From assembly GCF_003730135.1 (NCBI RefSeq), contig NZ_RJVO01000003.1, positions 186,001-250,000 of the forward strand: 64,000 nt of DNA, written 5' to 3'. Position numbers and translations under genes: made by a program. Positions 35,778 to 43,738 of the stretch are shown piece by piece. Origin of the DNA: Stagnimonas aquatica (GTDB lineage Bacteria; Pseudomonadota; Gammaproteobacteria; Nevskiales; Nevskiaceae). The notes beneath the pieces are model-generated. The model did no database searches. It was not told the DNA's origin and worked only from the letters and a program-made list of their open reading frames with translations. Numbering within the stretch: the stretch's first letter is position 1; each line of letters opens with the position of its first letter.

Positions 35778-36013
35778 GGCTGGGAGGGCGGGAAAGTGAG
35801 CCCCAGCAGCCTGAATGGCGGTGTCGAATTTCCGTCACCAAGCCCGTCCAGCGGTGCGAATTAGCCGATAAAAATTAGATACTTATCGAGGTGCTTGGCG
35901 ACTCGCCTGGCAGGCGTTTTCTGCCGTCAGCCTCAGTTGCCGCGCACGGCGGGAGTGCCGCTGGCGGCCGCGCCGAGAACCTTTGGCCGGGATCGCGGCG
36001 TGGCTACGGCCAC

Positions 36014-37924
36014 TCACAGCCCGGCCCGCTCCAGGCTGCCGAGAAAGGTTTCGGCGTCCTGGAAGCCGATCACCCGTGCGTGTTGGCGCTCCGGGCCGGA
36101 AGGATCGAAGAACAGCACGCCGGGCGGGCCGAACAGACCAAAGTGCTTGAGCAGGGCGCGCGCCTCGCTGCCGTTGTCGGTCACATCGACGCGCAGCAGC
36201 ACCGCCTGCGCCGCTCGGCTGCGTACCCGCGGGTCGGCGAAGGTGCGGTGTTCCAGCTCCTTGCAGGCCACACACCAGTCGGCATAGAAGTCCAGCATCA
36301 CCGGCCGCCCCTGCGCCTCGCGCAGGGCCTGATCGAGTGCGACCTTGCTGTCCAGCGGGCGGAAGCGCAGATCGGCCGAGGCGCTAGCGGCGTTCGCGGC
36401 GCCGACCGTTCGGTTGGCGAAGTGGCCCAGCGGCGTCCAGGGTGAGTCGCCGCCCGACAGCGCCCCGGCCAGCTGGGCCACCGCCACGCAGGCCAGCAGC
36501 CAGCCCATGGCCTTGGCGCTCAGCCGGCCCAGACCGGCCTGACCGTCCAGATGCTGGAACGCGCCCAGCAGCGCCGCCACGAAGGCCAGCAGCGCGGCCA
36601 GCAGCAGCATGGCCGCCGCCGCCGGCAGCACCGGCGACAGCATCCACCAGGCCACAGCCAACAGCATCACGCCCATCACCCGCTTCACCGCTTCCATCCA
36701 GCGGCCGGCGCGCGGTAGCAGGGCTCCGGCCGAAAGCCCGACCAGCAGCAGCGGTACGCTCATCCCCGCCGCCAGTGCAAACAGCGCGACGCCGCCGATC
36801 ACCACGTCCCGGGTCTGGCTGATGTAAACCAGGGCGCCGGCCAGGGGCGCGGCGACGCAGGGGCCGACAATCAGCGCCGACAGGCCGCCCATGACGAACA
36901 CGCCGAGATGATTGCCGCCGCGCAGGCGACCGGAGGCGACGGTCAGGCGGGTCTGGATCGCGCTCGGCATCTGCAATTCGTAAACCCCGAACATCGACAG
37001 CGCCAGCACCGCCATCAGCAGGCCGAAGGCGCCCAGCACCCAGGGGTTTTGCAGCGAGGCGGCCAGGCCCTCGCCCAGCAACCCGGCGACGACGCCGAAC
37101 GCGGTATAGACCAGGGCCATGCCCAGCGAATAGGCCAGCGCCAGCGAGAAGCCGCGCGCGCGGCTGGGGGTTTCCGACTGGCCGACGATGATCGAGGACA
37201 GGATCGGCACCATCGGCAGCACACAGGGCGTGAACGACAGCAGCAGGCCCGCGAGCAGGAAGGCGCCGGCAATGGTCAGCAGTTGCCGCGAGGCCAGCAC
37301 CGACTGGATGCGCGAACTGTCGTTGCCGCTGGCCGCTGCGTTGTCGCTGCTGGTGGTCGTGCTGACGTCAGCCGCCGCGACCGTGGTCGCCAGGGTTGTC
37401 GCTGCCGGTGGCGGTACAGCGTCGTCGGCCGCCGGCTCGGCCAACGGGGTGGCGCTAGCGACCCGGCCGGCGGCGTCGAACTGCAGTCTCCAGCGGCGCG
37501 ACTGCGGTGGGTAGCAGAGGCCGGCGTCGGCGCAGCCCTGGTAGCCCACCCGCAGCAGCGCGCTGCCGCCGGCCGGGGTCGCCCCGGAAAACTGCAAGGC
37601 CAGCTGCAGTTGGCCGGCGTAGATCTCCATATCGCGATCAAAGTTGCTGTCGTGTACCAGCTCGCCCTGCGGCATCTGCGCCGCAGCTGGCTTTAGCGAG
37701 GCCGGTTCCGACTCGAACGACAGCCGTTCGCGGTACAGGTGATAGCCGGCCGGCATCTGGAAGCGCAGGGCCAGCCCCTGCACCTCGGGCTGCACGCTCG
37801 GGACGAAGGCCTGATCGACGTCGAGAAACTCCTCGGCGCGGGCAGGCGCCGCCAGCCAGAGCAGGGCGGCCAGCAGCAGCGCCGCGTATCGGCAGGCGCG
37901 GGCGAATCGGGGATGGCGGTTCAT
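36014..37924 (-). CDS. dsbD: Thiol:disulfide interchange protein DsbD
   Basis: DsbD moves electrons from cytoplasmic thioredoxin across the inner membrane to periplasmic partners such as DsbC and TlpA/CcmG-like proteins. The 636-residue protein has a signal peptide, an N-terminal Ig-like domain with paired cysteines (GCADAGLCYPP), eight membrane helices carrying the cysteine motifs SFTPCVLPMVP and VGPCVAAPLAG, and a C-terminal thioredoxin domain with WCVACK. I chose ATG 37924, six bases after the ApbE stop. As the last gene of the redox operon it probably supplies reductant to the TlpA-like protein encoded upstream. Confidence 0.94.
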   Translation of the reverse strand: MNRHPRFARACRYAALLLAALLWLAAPARAEEFLDVDQAFVPSVQPEVQGLALRFQMPAGYHLYRERLSFESEPASLKPAAAQMPQGELVHDSNFDRDMEIYAGQLQLALQFSGATPAGGSALLRVGYQGCADAGLCYPPQSRRWRLQFDAAGRVASATPLAEPAADDAVPPPAATTLATTVAAADVSTTTSSDNAAASGNDSSRIQSVLASRQLLTIAGAFLLAGLLLSFTPCVLPMVPILSSIIVGQSETPSRARGFSLALAYSLGMALVYTAFGVVAGLLGEGLAASLQNPWVLGAFGLLMAVLALSMFGVYELQMPSAIQTRLTVASGRLRGGNHLGVFVMGGLSALIVGPCVAAPLAGALVYISQTRDVVIGGVALFALAAGMSVPLLLVGLSAGALLPRAGRWMEAVKRVMGVMLLAVAWWMLSPVLPAAAAMLLLAALLAFVAALLGAFQHLDGQAGLGRLSAKAMGWLLACVAVAQLAGALSGGDSPWTPLGHFANRTVGAANAASASADLRFRPLDSKVALDQALREAQGRPVMLDFYADWCVACKELEHRTFADPRVRSRAAQAVLLRVDVTDNGSEARALLKHFGLFGPPGVLFFDPSGPERQHARVIGFQDAETFLGSLERAGL

Positions 37925-37929
37925 GGCGG

Positions 37930-38913
37930 CTAGAGACCTTCGCGGAGCAGCTGTCCGCGCTGATTGATGGCGAGAAAGGGAACAGCCTGCTGGCGCAGGA
38001 AGTCGATGCCTTCCTCTTCCAGCAGCATGGCGACAGTGGTCAGTGCACCGGCGGCGAGGCAGAGCGGCGCCAGTACGCTGACCGACTGCCAGCGATGTGC
38101 CGGCCAGCCGGTCCTGGGGTTGAGGATGTGGCAATAGCGCTGGCCGCCGACCTCCAGATAGCGCTCGTAGTCGCCGCTGGTGGCGAGCGCGCCCTGAGTC
38201 AGCGCCAGGCCGGCGGCGGTGGCGTCGAGCTGGCGCGGATGCTGGATGCCCAGGGTCCAGGGACGGCCGTCCGGCCGTGGCCCGAGCAGGCGGACGTCGC
38301 CACCGAGATTGACGTAGCCGCTACGCAGACCGGCCGCCTGCAGCAGCGCGGCGGCGCGGTCGGCGGCGTATTCCTTGCCGAAACCGCCGAAGTCGATCTC
38401 CATGCCGGCGCGCGGCAGCGCGATCTCGCGCGTGTCCGGCCGCCAGTCGATGTCGGCCCAGCCGATCAGCGGCAGCAAGGCCCGCAGTTGCTGCGGACTC
38501 GGCAGGTCGGTGCTGCGGAAGTTCCAGGCCCGGCGCAGCACGCCACTGCTGATGTCGAACAGGCCTCCGCTCAGGCGATGCAGCTTGGCGGCGAACTCCA
38601 GCAGACCCGCCGTCTCCTCATCGACCTCCACCGCCGCGCCGCTGCCGGCGGCGGCATTGATGCGCGACACCAGGCTGTCGGGCCGGTAGCGGGAGTATTT
38701 GGCCTCGATGCGCCGGACCTCTGCGACCGCCGCCTCGATCAGCGGCGGCACGCTGTCGGCATCGACGCCGGCAACCCGGATCTCCGCCCGGCAGGCCATC
38801 GCCCCAAAGCGGGCCAGCTGCTCCTCGCCGCCGTCCGCCACCGCGCTCAGCTGCAGCGGCGTTGGCCGGCCAGCCTCAGAAGCGGCGGGTGAGGCCGAAT
38901 TCGAAGGAGACAT
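37930..38913 (-). CDS. apbE: FAD:protein FMN transferase (ApbE)
   Basis: ApbE attaches FMN covalently to Ser or Thr in short target motifs of exported redox proteins. The 327-residue protein has YSRYRPDSLVSRIN, FDISSGVLRRAW, EIDFGGFGKEYAADRA, SGYVNLGGDVR, ATSGDYERYLEVGGQRYCHILNPRTGWP, and AAGALTTVAML where many members have ADALAT; the metal-binding Asp is replaced by Gly but the Thr is kept. Unusually, no clear signal peptide is visible. ATG 38913 is a tentative start; ATG 38943 and a later GTG are possible. It follows the DUF3570 gene and overlaps its end. Confidence 0.88.
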   Translation of the reverse strand: MSPSNSASPAASEAGRPTPLQLSAVADGGEEQLARFGAMACRAEIRVAGVDADSVPPLIEAAVAEVRRIEAKYSRYRPDSLVSRINAAAGSGAAVEVDEETAGLLEFAAKLHRLSGGLFDISSGVLRRAWNFRSTDLPSPQQLRALLPLIGWADIDWRPDTREIALPRAGMEIDFGGFGKEYAADRAAALLQAAGLRSGYVNLGGDVRLLGPRPDGRPWTLGIQHPRQLDATAAGLALTQGALATSGDYERYLEVGGQRYCHILNPRTGWPAHRWQSVSVLAPLCLAAGALTTVAMLLEEEGIDFLRQQAVPFLAINQRGQLLREGL

Positions 38914-40030
38914 AGCGGAACGGTTCCAGGCCCGGTGAGCCATTGCCGGTGAGGCGCCACTCGGCGCGCTGCTGGTAGTACTCGGCCTTGAAGTCGGTGC
39001 TCCACTCCGGGCTCAGGCGCCACTCCAGCTTGCCGGCCACCGCCAAGGCGCCAAACGCCGACAGGCGCTGGTCCAGCGAGGAGTACGCGCCCTCCGGAAT
39101 GTTCGGGAACGGCGCCGAAGCCGGCGGGTCGATGTAGAAGTCCGCCGAACTCTGGGTGTAGTAGCGCAGCGACGGCGTCAGGCTGAAGTTGCGGCCCAGC
39201 GGCTGTACCCACTCCAGGCCGAGGGTATGGGCGGCGATGCCGTAGCTGTCGTTGTAATAGCGGTAGTTCAGCCGCAGCGTGGCGTCGGCGGCGGCGACAT
39301 GGTGGTTCCAGCGCAGCAGCGCGGTGCCCTGATTGCGCTCGCGCGGGCGGTTGTCGAACAGCTTGTAGGGGTCGCTGAAGTAGCCGTGACCGCTGCTGTA
39401 GGCGAGCTGCAACTGCACCAGGTCGACGGCGGTCAGCGCGCGGGTGACGCCGACGATGCCCTGCAAGCTGTTCTTGGTCTCGTCGTCGACCAGATCGTTG
39501 GTGGGGTTGATCGAGTCGCGGGCGACCCCGACGCCGAGGTTGTAGGTGGTGTTGTTGTCGGCGCTGGAGAAGCGCGCATCCAGCGCGGCGGCATTGGAGA
39601 TGTAGTCGTGCTCCTGCGAGCGGCTGAGCGAGACGCTGTAGGCGCTGCGCTCGCGGTAGTAGCTCAGCTTGGCATCGCCGGCGGTGCGCAGGTCGTCCAT
39701 GTGCGAGGCGCCGGAAACGGTGCTGTAGTAGCGCGGCGAGGCGCCGGACACCGCGTCCACCACCGCCGAGCCTTCGACCGACCAGTGCTCGCCCATCGGT
39801 AGCAGCCCGTACACCGAGGGCGCGTTGACGGTGATGCGGTCGAGCCCAGGTTGGGAGTCCTGGTAATAGAGCTGCTTGTAGGCCAGCACCGCGTGTTCCG
39901 GCGCGTTCTCGGCGACCGCCTCCACCGGCAGCAGGCCGGGCAGGGCGAGTGCGGCGAGCAGCACACTGCCGAGGCGCTCGCCGCCCGGGCGCGCAGGCGG
40001 ACGTTGGTGTCGCGACTTAATTGCAGCCAC
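38876..40030 (-). CDS. DUF3570 outer-membrane beta-barrel protein
   Basis: The 384-residue product has a signal peptide (LGSVLLAALALPGLLPVEAVA, in short: core LLAALALPG, cleavage after AVA), then many alternating aromatic strands (KLSYYRERSAYSVSLSRSQ) and a C-terminal FEFGLTRRF that ends in Phe, the outer-membrane insertion signal. A motif near residues 92-98, DAVSGAS, fits the ApbE target pattern D-x-x-S/T-G-A-S/T. GTG 40030 is chosen because GGAGGAGG precedes it; it overlaps the DUF4266 stop. DUF3570, DUF4266, TlpA and ApbE genes commonly occur together; their joint function is not established. Confidence 0.8.
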   Translation of the reverse strand: MAAIKSRHQRPPARPGGERLGSVLLAALALPGLLPVEAVAENAPEHAVLAYKQLYYQDSQPGLDRITVNAPSVYGLLPMGEHWSVEGSAVVDAVSGASPRYYSTVSGASHMDDLRTAGDAKLSYYRERSAYSVSLSRSQEHDYISNAAALDARFSSADNNTTYNLGVGVARDSINPTNDLVDDETKNSLQGIVGVTRALTAVDLVQLQLAYSSGHGYFSDPYKLFDNRPRERNQGTALLRWNHHVAAADATLRLNYRYYNDSYGIAAHTLGLEWVQPLGRNFSLTPSLRYYTQSSADFYIDPPASAPFPNIPEGAYSSLDQRLSAFGALAVAGKLEWRLSPEWSTDFKAEYYQQRAEWRLTGNGSPGLEPFRYVSFEFGLTRRF

Positions 40031-40241
40031 AGCCGCCTCCTCCCACGCCGGAGCCGCCGGAAGCGGCCTCCTTGCTGGCGCGGATGTGTTCATCGAAGCG
40101 TTGTTCGAGGTTGTCGCCGGCCATGCTCATCTCCGGGCGGGCGAGGGTGCCTTTCTCCCAGGGCATCGGCGGGTCCAGCGCGCAGCCGCTCAGGGTCAGC
40201 GCGACGAACAGGGCGGCCAGCTTCTGGCGGTGGCGGCTCAT
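40017..40241 (-). CDS. DUF4266 small lipoprotein with C-terminal CGCN
   Basis: The 74-residue protein has a lipoprotein signal, LFVALTLSGC, with the acylated Cys at 20. The mature part is short: PPMPWEKGTLARPEM, a helical stretch, a Gly-rich linker and the C-terminal GGGGCGCN. The two terminal cysteines separated by one glycine could bind metal or exchange thiols with the neighbouring TlpA-like protein. It overlaps the TlpA gene by ATGA (40238-40241) and the DUF3570 gene by 14 bases, so it is firmly in this operon. Confidence 0.8.
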   Translation of the reverse strand: MSRHRQKLAALFVALTLSGCALDPPMPWEKGTLARPEMSMAGDNLEQRFDEHIRASKEAASGGSGVGGGGCGCN

Positions 40242-40774
40242 GGCTGCTTGCCCTTGCCGTTGGCGGCAACAGCGGTGGCCAGCTGCGCTTGCAGCGCCTC
40301 GCGGTCGCTTTCCTTGAAGCTCTGGTGCACCAGCAGCACCCTGCCGTCGGGGCCGATCAGGAACGAGGTCGGCATGCCCTTGATCTGGTAGGCCGCTGGG
40401 GTCGCGCCCTTGCTGTCGAGGGCGATGCCGAAGCCGAGGTCGGGGAACTGGGCGAGAAAGGCCTCGGCGTCGCTGCTCTTGCTGTCGACGTTCACCGCCA
40501 GCACCCGCAGCCCCTGGGCGCCGTAGCGGGCCTGCATGTCCTTCATCCAGGGAAAGCTTTGCCGGCAGGGGCCGCACCAGGAGGCCCAGAAGTCGAGGTA
40601 GACCACCTGGCCGCGATAGTCCGCGAGGCTGAGGGTGCCGCCGCCGACCTTGGGCAGGGCGAAAGCAGGTGCGGCCTCGCCCGGCTTCACCGCCAGGGCC
40701 GGTGCGGCCAAGCCGAGCAGCAGGCCAGCGATGCTCAGGCCGCGCAGCCAGGGTTTGCGAATCGAAAGGGACAT
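40238..40774 (-). CDS. TlpA-like periplasmic thioredoxin
   Basis: The 178-residue protein has a signal peptide (LSIAGLLLGLAAPALA) and a TlpA/ResA-type thioredoxin domain with the active site WCGPC (66-70), GMPTSFLIGPDG with the cis-proline, and VNVDSKSSDAEAFL. Proteins of this family reduce disulfides in the periplasm, for example in apocytochromes before haem attachment. The DsbD encoded downstream in the same operon is the likely electron donor, and the cytochrome-like protein encoded upstream or the CGC tail of DUF4266 are candidate targets. Confidence 0.9.
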   Translation of the reverse strand: MSLSIRKPWLRGLSIAGLLLGLAAPALAVKPGEAAPAFALPKVGGGTLSLADYRGQVVYLDFWASWCGPCRQSFPWMKDMQARYGAQGLRVLAVNVDSKSSDAEAFLAQFPDLGFGIALDSKGATPAAYQIKGMPTSFLIGPDGRVLLVHQSFKESDREALQAQLATAVAANGKGKQP

Positions 40775-40805
40775 GGGGGGCTCCTGGTCAAATGGGGGGA
40801 CGGGT

Positions 40806-43580
40806 TCAGGACCGCTGGCGATGGCGGTAGGCCAGCACCGCGACGGCGAGCATCAGCATCAGCAGCCAGATCGGGTCCTGGGGTTGGTCCGGCGGACCGA
40901 TCGAGCAGCCGCCGGCGCCGGCATTGCCCAGCGGCGCACCCTGCACGCTGGCGCTGCTCTTGGCCGGATTGCTGTTGCTGTAGACATCGACGCTGCCGCT
41001 CACCGGCTGGTCGGACAGTGCCGACACCATCACCGTGCAGGACAGCGCCGGCCCCAGCTCGAAGGGCGGCGGCGGGCAGGTGCCACCGGCGGGCGAGCTG
41101 GCATTCAGGGCCTGCAGACCGGCGGTCGCGCTGATCGTGGTGATGCGCAGCACCGCGTTGCCGTCGTTGCTGAGCACCAGCGCCTCGGGCTGCATCGGCT
41201 GGTTGGGCGCGCTGCTGGTGAGGGTGATGTAGCCGGGGCTGAGACTCAGTTGGGCGTTGCCGCTGGCCACACCATTGCCCGACAGCGGCAATGCTGGCGG
41301 GGTGCCGGCATCGGCCACCAGGTTGAGGCTGGCGTTGCGGGGGCCGGCGCCGTTGGGGACGAACACATAGCCGAGCGTGCAGCTGGCTCCCGGCGCGAGA
41401 CTCTGGCCGACACTGCAACTGCTGCTGGCGGCGTCCGGGCTGAACTCGGCACTGTTGCCGCCGGCGAGCTGGATCTGCTGGATCAGCACGCTGGCATTGC
41501 CGCTGTTGCTGAGCGTGGCGATCTGGCTGGCCGAGGCGCTGCCGACCGCAGTGTCCGGATAGCTGAGGCCGGCCGAGGGTTGCCAGCCCAGCTGGCCTAC
41601 CGCCGCGATGCCGGCGCCGCTGAGTGCCAGCGTGTCGGGCGAGGTCGCAGCGTTCGATTGCAGCGTCAGCACGCCGCTGGAGCTGCCGCTGCGATCCGGG
41701 CTGTAGCGGATCGAAAGGCTGCAGCCGGCGCCCGCCGCCAGACTGCCCGGGCAGTCGTGGCTGAGCGTATAGGCGGCGGGGCTGACCGACAGCGCAATCA
41801 CCGTGAGCGTGCTGCTGCCGCTGTTGCTCAGGCTGAGATTGCGGCTGGCGCTGCTGCCCAGCGGTACCGTGCCGAAATCGAGACTGCCCGGGCTCCAGCT
41901 GACCGCTGGCTGACCGGCCGGCGCGGCGCTGCCGCTGAGGCTGACCGTGGCGCTGCTGCTGCCGGCGCTGATCTGCAGCGCGGCGCTGCGAGTGCCCGAA
42001 GACACCGTCGGCGCAAAGCTCAGGCCCAACGTGCAGCTGGCGCCCACCGCCATGCTGCTGCTGGTGTTGCAGTCGCTGAGGCTGTTGTCGATGGCGAAGT
42101 CGCCGGCATGGGCGCCATTGATGGCGATGCTGCTCAGCTGCATCGGCGCCGAGCCACTGTTACTGACGCTCATGGTCTGGCTGGCGCTGCGGCTCCCTTG
42201 CGCCTGCGCGGCAAAGCCGAGGCTGAGCTTGTTCACCGACACTTGTCCGGCGGGCGCCGCGGTCCCGTTGCCGTTGAGGCTGGCACTGGAAGGGCTGTGG
42301 GCGCCGTCGTTGTGGCTGATGCTCAGGCTGGCGCTCCGGCTGCCGGTGCCGGCGGGCGTGAACACCACCCCGAGGCTGCAGGAACTGCCGGCAGCGACGC
42401 TGGCGCCGACGCTGCAGGTGCTGCCGGCGCCGATCCGGTACTCGGAGGCAGCCGCACCGCCGAAGGTGATGGCGCTGATGCTGAGCGGCGCGCTGCCGCT
42501 GTTCGAGAGGGTCAGGGTCTGTGCTGCCGAACTGCTGCCCACCGTCTGTGAGAACGACAGGCTGGCCGGCGAGAGCTGGGCAATGGCCACCGCCGGCGTC
42601 GTTCCGGAGCCGGTTAGCGCCACGGTCAGCGGATTGGCCGAGGCGTTGTGGGCGATGTTCAGGGTGCCGCTGGCAGCGCCGCTGGCCGCCGGGCTGAAGC
42701 GCACCGACACCGTGCAGGAGCCGCCGCCAGCCGCCAGCGTGCTGCCTGCGGCGCAAGTGCCACCGCTGATGCTGAACACGCTGTTGGTGATGCTCAGGCT
42801 GCTGAGCTGCATCGCTGCGGTGCCGGAGTTGCTGACCGTCGCGGTCTGCGCGGCGCTCTGGCTGCCGACCTCCACCGAGCCGAAGCTCAGGGTGCCAGGA
42901 CTGACCGCTGGACTGGCGGCGGCCGGCGTCGTCGCGGTGCCGGACAGACTGACCGTGCTGGGGCTGCCGGTGGCGTTGTGGGCGATGCTCAGCGAGCCGG
43001 TCTTGCTGCCGGCGCTCAGTGGCTTGAAGGCCAGGCCGACCGTACAGCTGGCGCCCGCCGCCAGACTGCCGCCTGCGGCGCAACTGCCGCCGGAGCGGAG
43101 AAAGTCGCTGCCGCTGACGGTGATGCTGCTGATCGACAGCGCCGCCGAGCCGCTGTTCGACAGGCTGACCGTCTGCGTTGCGCTGGTGGCGCCGGTAGCG
43201 GTGGCGGCAAAGCTCAGCGTGGTGGGCGAAACCGCAGCCACCGGGGCGGCCGTGACGTTGGGGTTGGCGATGTAGGCCGCGATATCGGCGACATCGGTCG
43301 CGGTCAGCACGTTGTTGCGGTAGATGCCCATGCCGCCGGTATTGCTGTTGATCGCGCTCTGGATCAGGCTGGGGTTGTTGGCACCGCGCTGCACCTTGTT
43401 GCGGTTGGCCGCGACATTGGTGCCGTGGCAGGAGGAGTTGGCGCAGGAGGTGCCTCCCGGCGTGCTGCTGTAGAGCTGCTTGCCGCGCAGCGCATCGGCG
43501 GCATGGGCTGAGCCAGCGATCAGGAACAGGGCGGTAAGCAGGCGGCGTCCGTAGACGACGGTGATTTTCTGGCTGGGCAC
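40806..43580 (-). CDS. Exported protein with cytochrome-c-like domain, seven Ig-like repeats and a JDVT-CTERM-like tail
   Basis: The 924-residue protein has a signal peptide (LLTALFLIAGSAHA). Residues 30-105 look like a small c-type cytochrome: GKQLYSSTPGGTSC, with C46-ANSS-C51-H52 as a CX4CH haem motif and Met 84 in GGMGIYR as a likely sixth ligand. Seven repeats of about 110 residues follow, each opening with SPxxLSF and having a paired Cys pattern as in choice-of-anchor-D proteins. The C-terminus, Gly-Gly-Cys 892 then an Asp-Pro, a hydrophobic helix and YRHRQRS, has the layout of the JDVT-CTERM sorting signal. It is probably processed by the neighbouring CPBP protease and displayed on the surface. 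Confidence 0.85.
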   Translation of the reverse strand: MPSQKITVVYGRRLLTALFLIAGSAHAADALRGKQLYSSTPGGTSCANSSCHGTNVAANRNKVQRGANNPSLIQSAINSNTGGMGIYRNNVLTATDVADIAAYIANPNVTAAPVAAVSPTTLSFAATATGATSATQTVSLSNSGSAALSISSITVSGSDFLRSGGSCAAGGSLAAGASCTVGLAFKPLSAGSKTGSLSIAHNATGSPSTVSLSGTATTPAAASPAVSPGTLSFGSVEVGSQSAAQTATVSNSGTAAMQLSSLSITNSVFSISGGTCAAGSTLAAGGGSCTVSVRFSPAASGAASGTLNIAHNASANPLTVALTGSGTTPAVAIAQLSPASLSFSQTVGSSSAAQTLTLSNSGSAPLSISAITFGGAAASEYRIGAGSTCSVGASVAAGSSCSLGVVFTPAGTGSRSASLSISHNDGAHSPSSASLNGNGTAAPAGQVSVNKLSLGFAAQAQGSRSASQTMSVSNSGSAPMQLSSIAINGAHAGDFAIDNSLSDCNTSSSMAVGASCTLGLSFAPTVSSGTRSAALQISAGSSSATVSLSGSAAPAGQPAVSWSPGSLDFGTVPLGSSASRNLSLSNSGSSTLTVIALSVSPAAYTLSHDCPGSLAAGAGCSLSIRYSPDRSGSSSGVLTLQSNAATSPDTLALSGAGIAAVGQLGWQPSAGLSYPDTAVGSASASQIATLSNSGNASVLIQQIQLAGGNSAEFSPDAASSSCSVGQSLAPGASCTLGYVFVPNGAGPRNASLNLVADAGTPPALPLSGNGVASGNAQLSLSPGYITLTSSAPNQPMQPEALVLSNDGNAVLRITTISATAGLQALNASSPAGGTCPPPPFELGPALSCTVMVSALSDQPVSGSVDVYSNSNPAKSSASVQGAPLGNAGAGGCSIGPPDQPQDPIWLLMLMLAVAVLAYRHRQRS

Positions 43581-43635
43581 TTCGGTCTCCTCGGCCCTGG
43601 GTGGGGCGCGAGAGGAGTCTGCTGAACCGAAGATG

Positions 43636-43652
43636 GACGGAGCCTGTCCGTC
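43636..43652 (-). other. Hairpin in the spacer between the protease and cytochrome genes (proximal)
   Basis: GACGGA (43636-43641) and TCCGTC (43647-43652) form a perfect 6-bp inverted repeat with a five-base loop, 55 bases before the start of the 924-residue protein gene. There is no T-run, so it is not an intrinsic terminator. It could be an operator or an mRNA processing structure. Confidence 0.35.
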
Positions 43653-43674
43653 AGATTAATTCCGCCGCAGTTGC

Positions 43675-43694
43675 GACTGGCGGTATCGCCAGTC
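43675..43694 (-). other. Hairpin in the spacer between the protease and cytochrome genes (distal)
   Basis: GACTGGCG (43675-43682) and CGCCAGTC (43687-43694) form a perfect 8-bp inverted repeat with a four-base loop. It is not followed by T residues. Together with the proximal hairpin it may set different expression levels for the two genes or bind a regulator. Confidence 0.38.
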
Positions 43695-43738
43695 GGTGCA
43701 GACGGCGTGCCTTGACGCCCGTGCAGCTTGCGTCCGGC

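Noticed and set aside
43675-43694. Intrinsic terminator between the protease and Ig-protein genes
   Set aside because: The stem is perfect, but no T-run follows on either strand.
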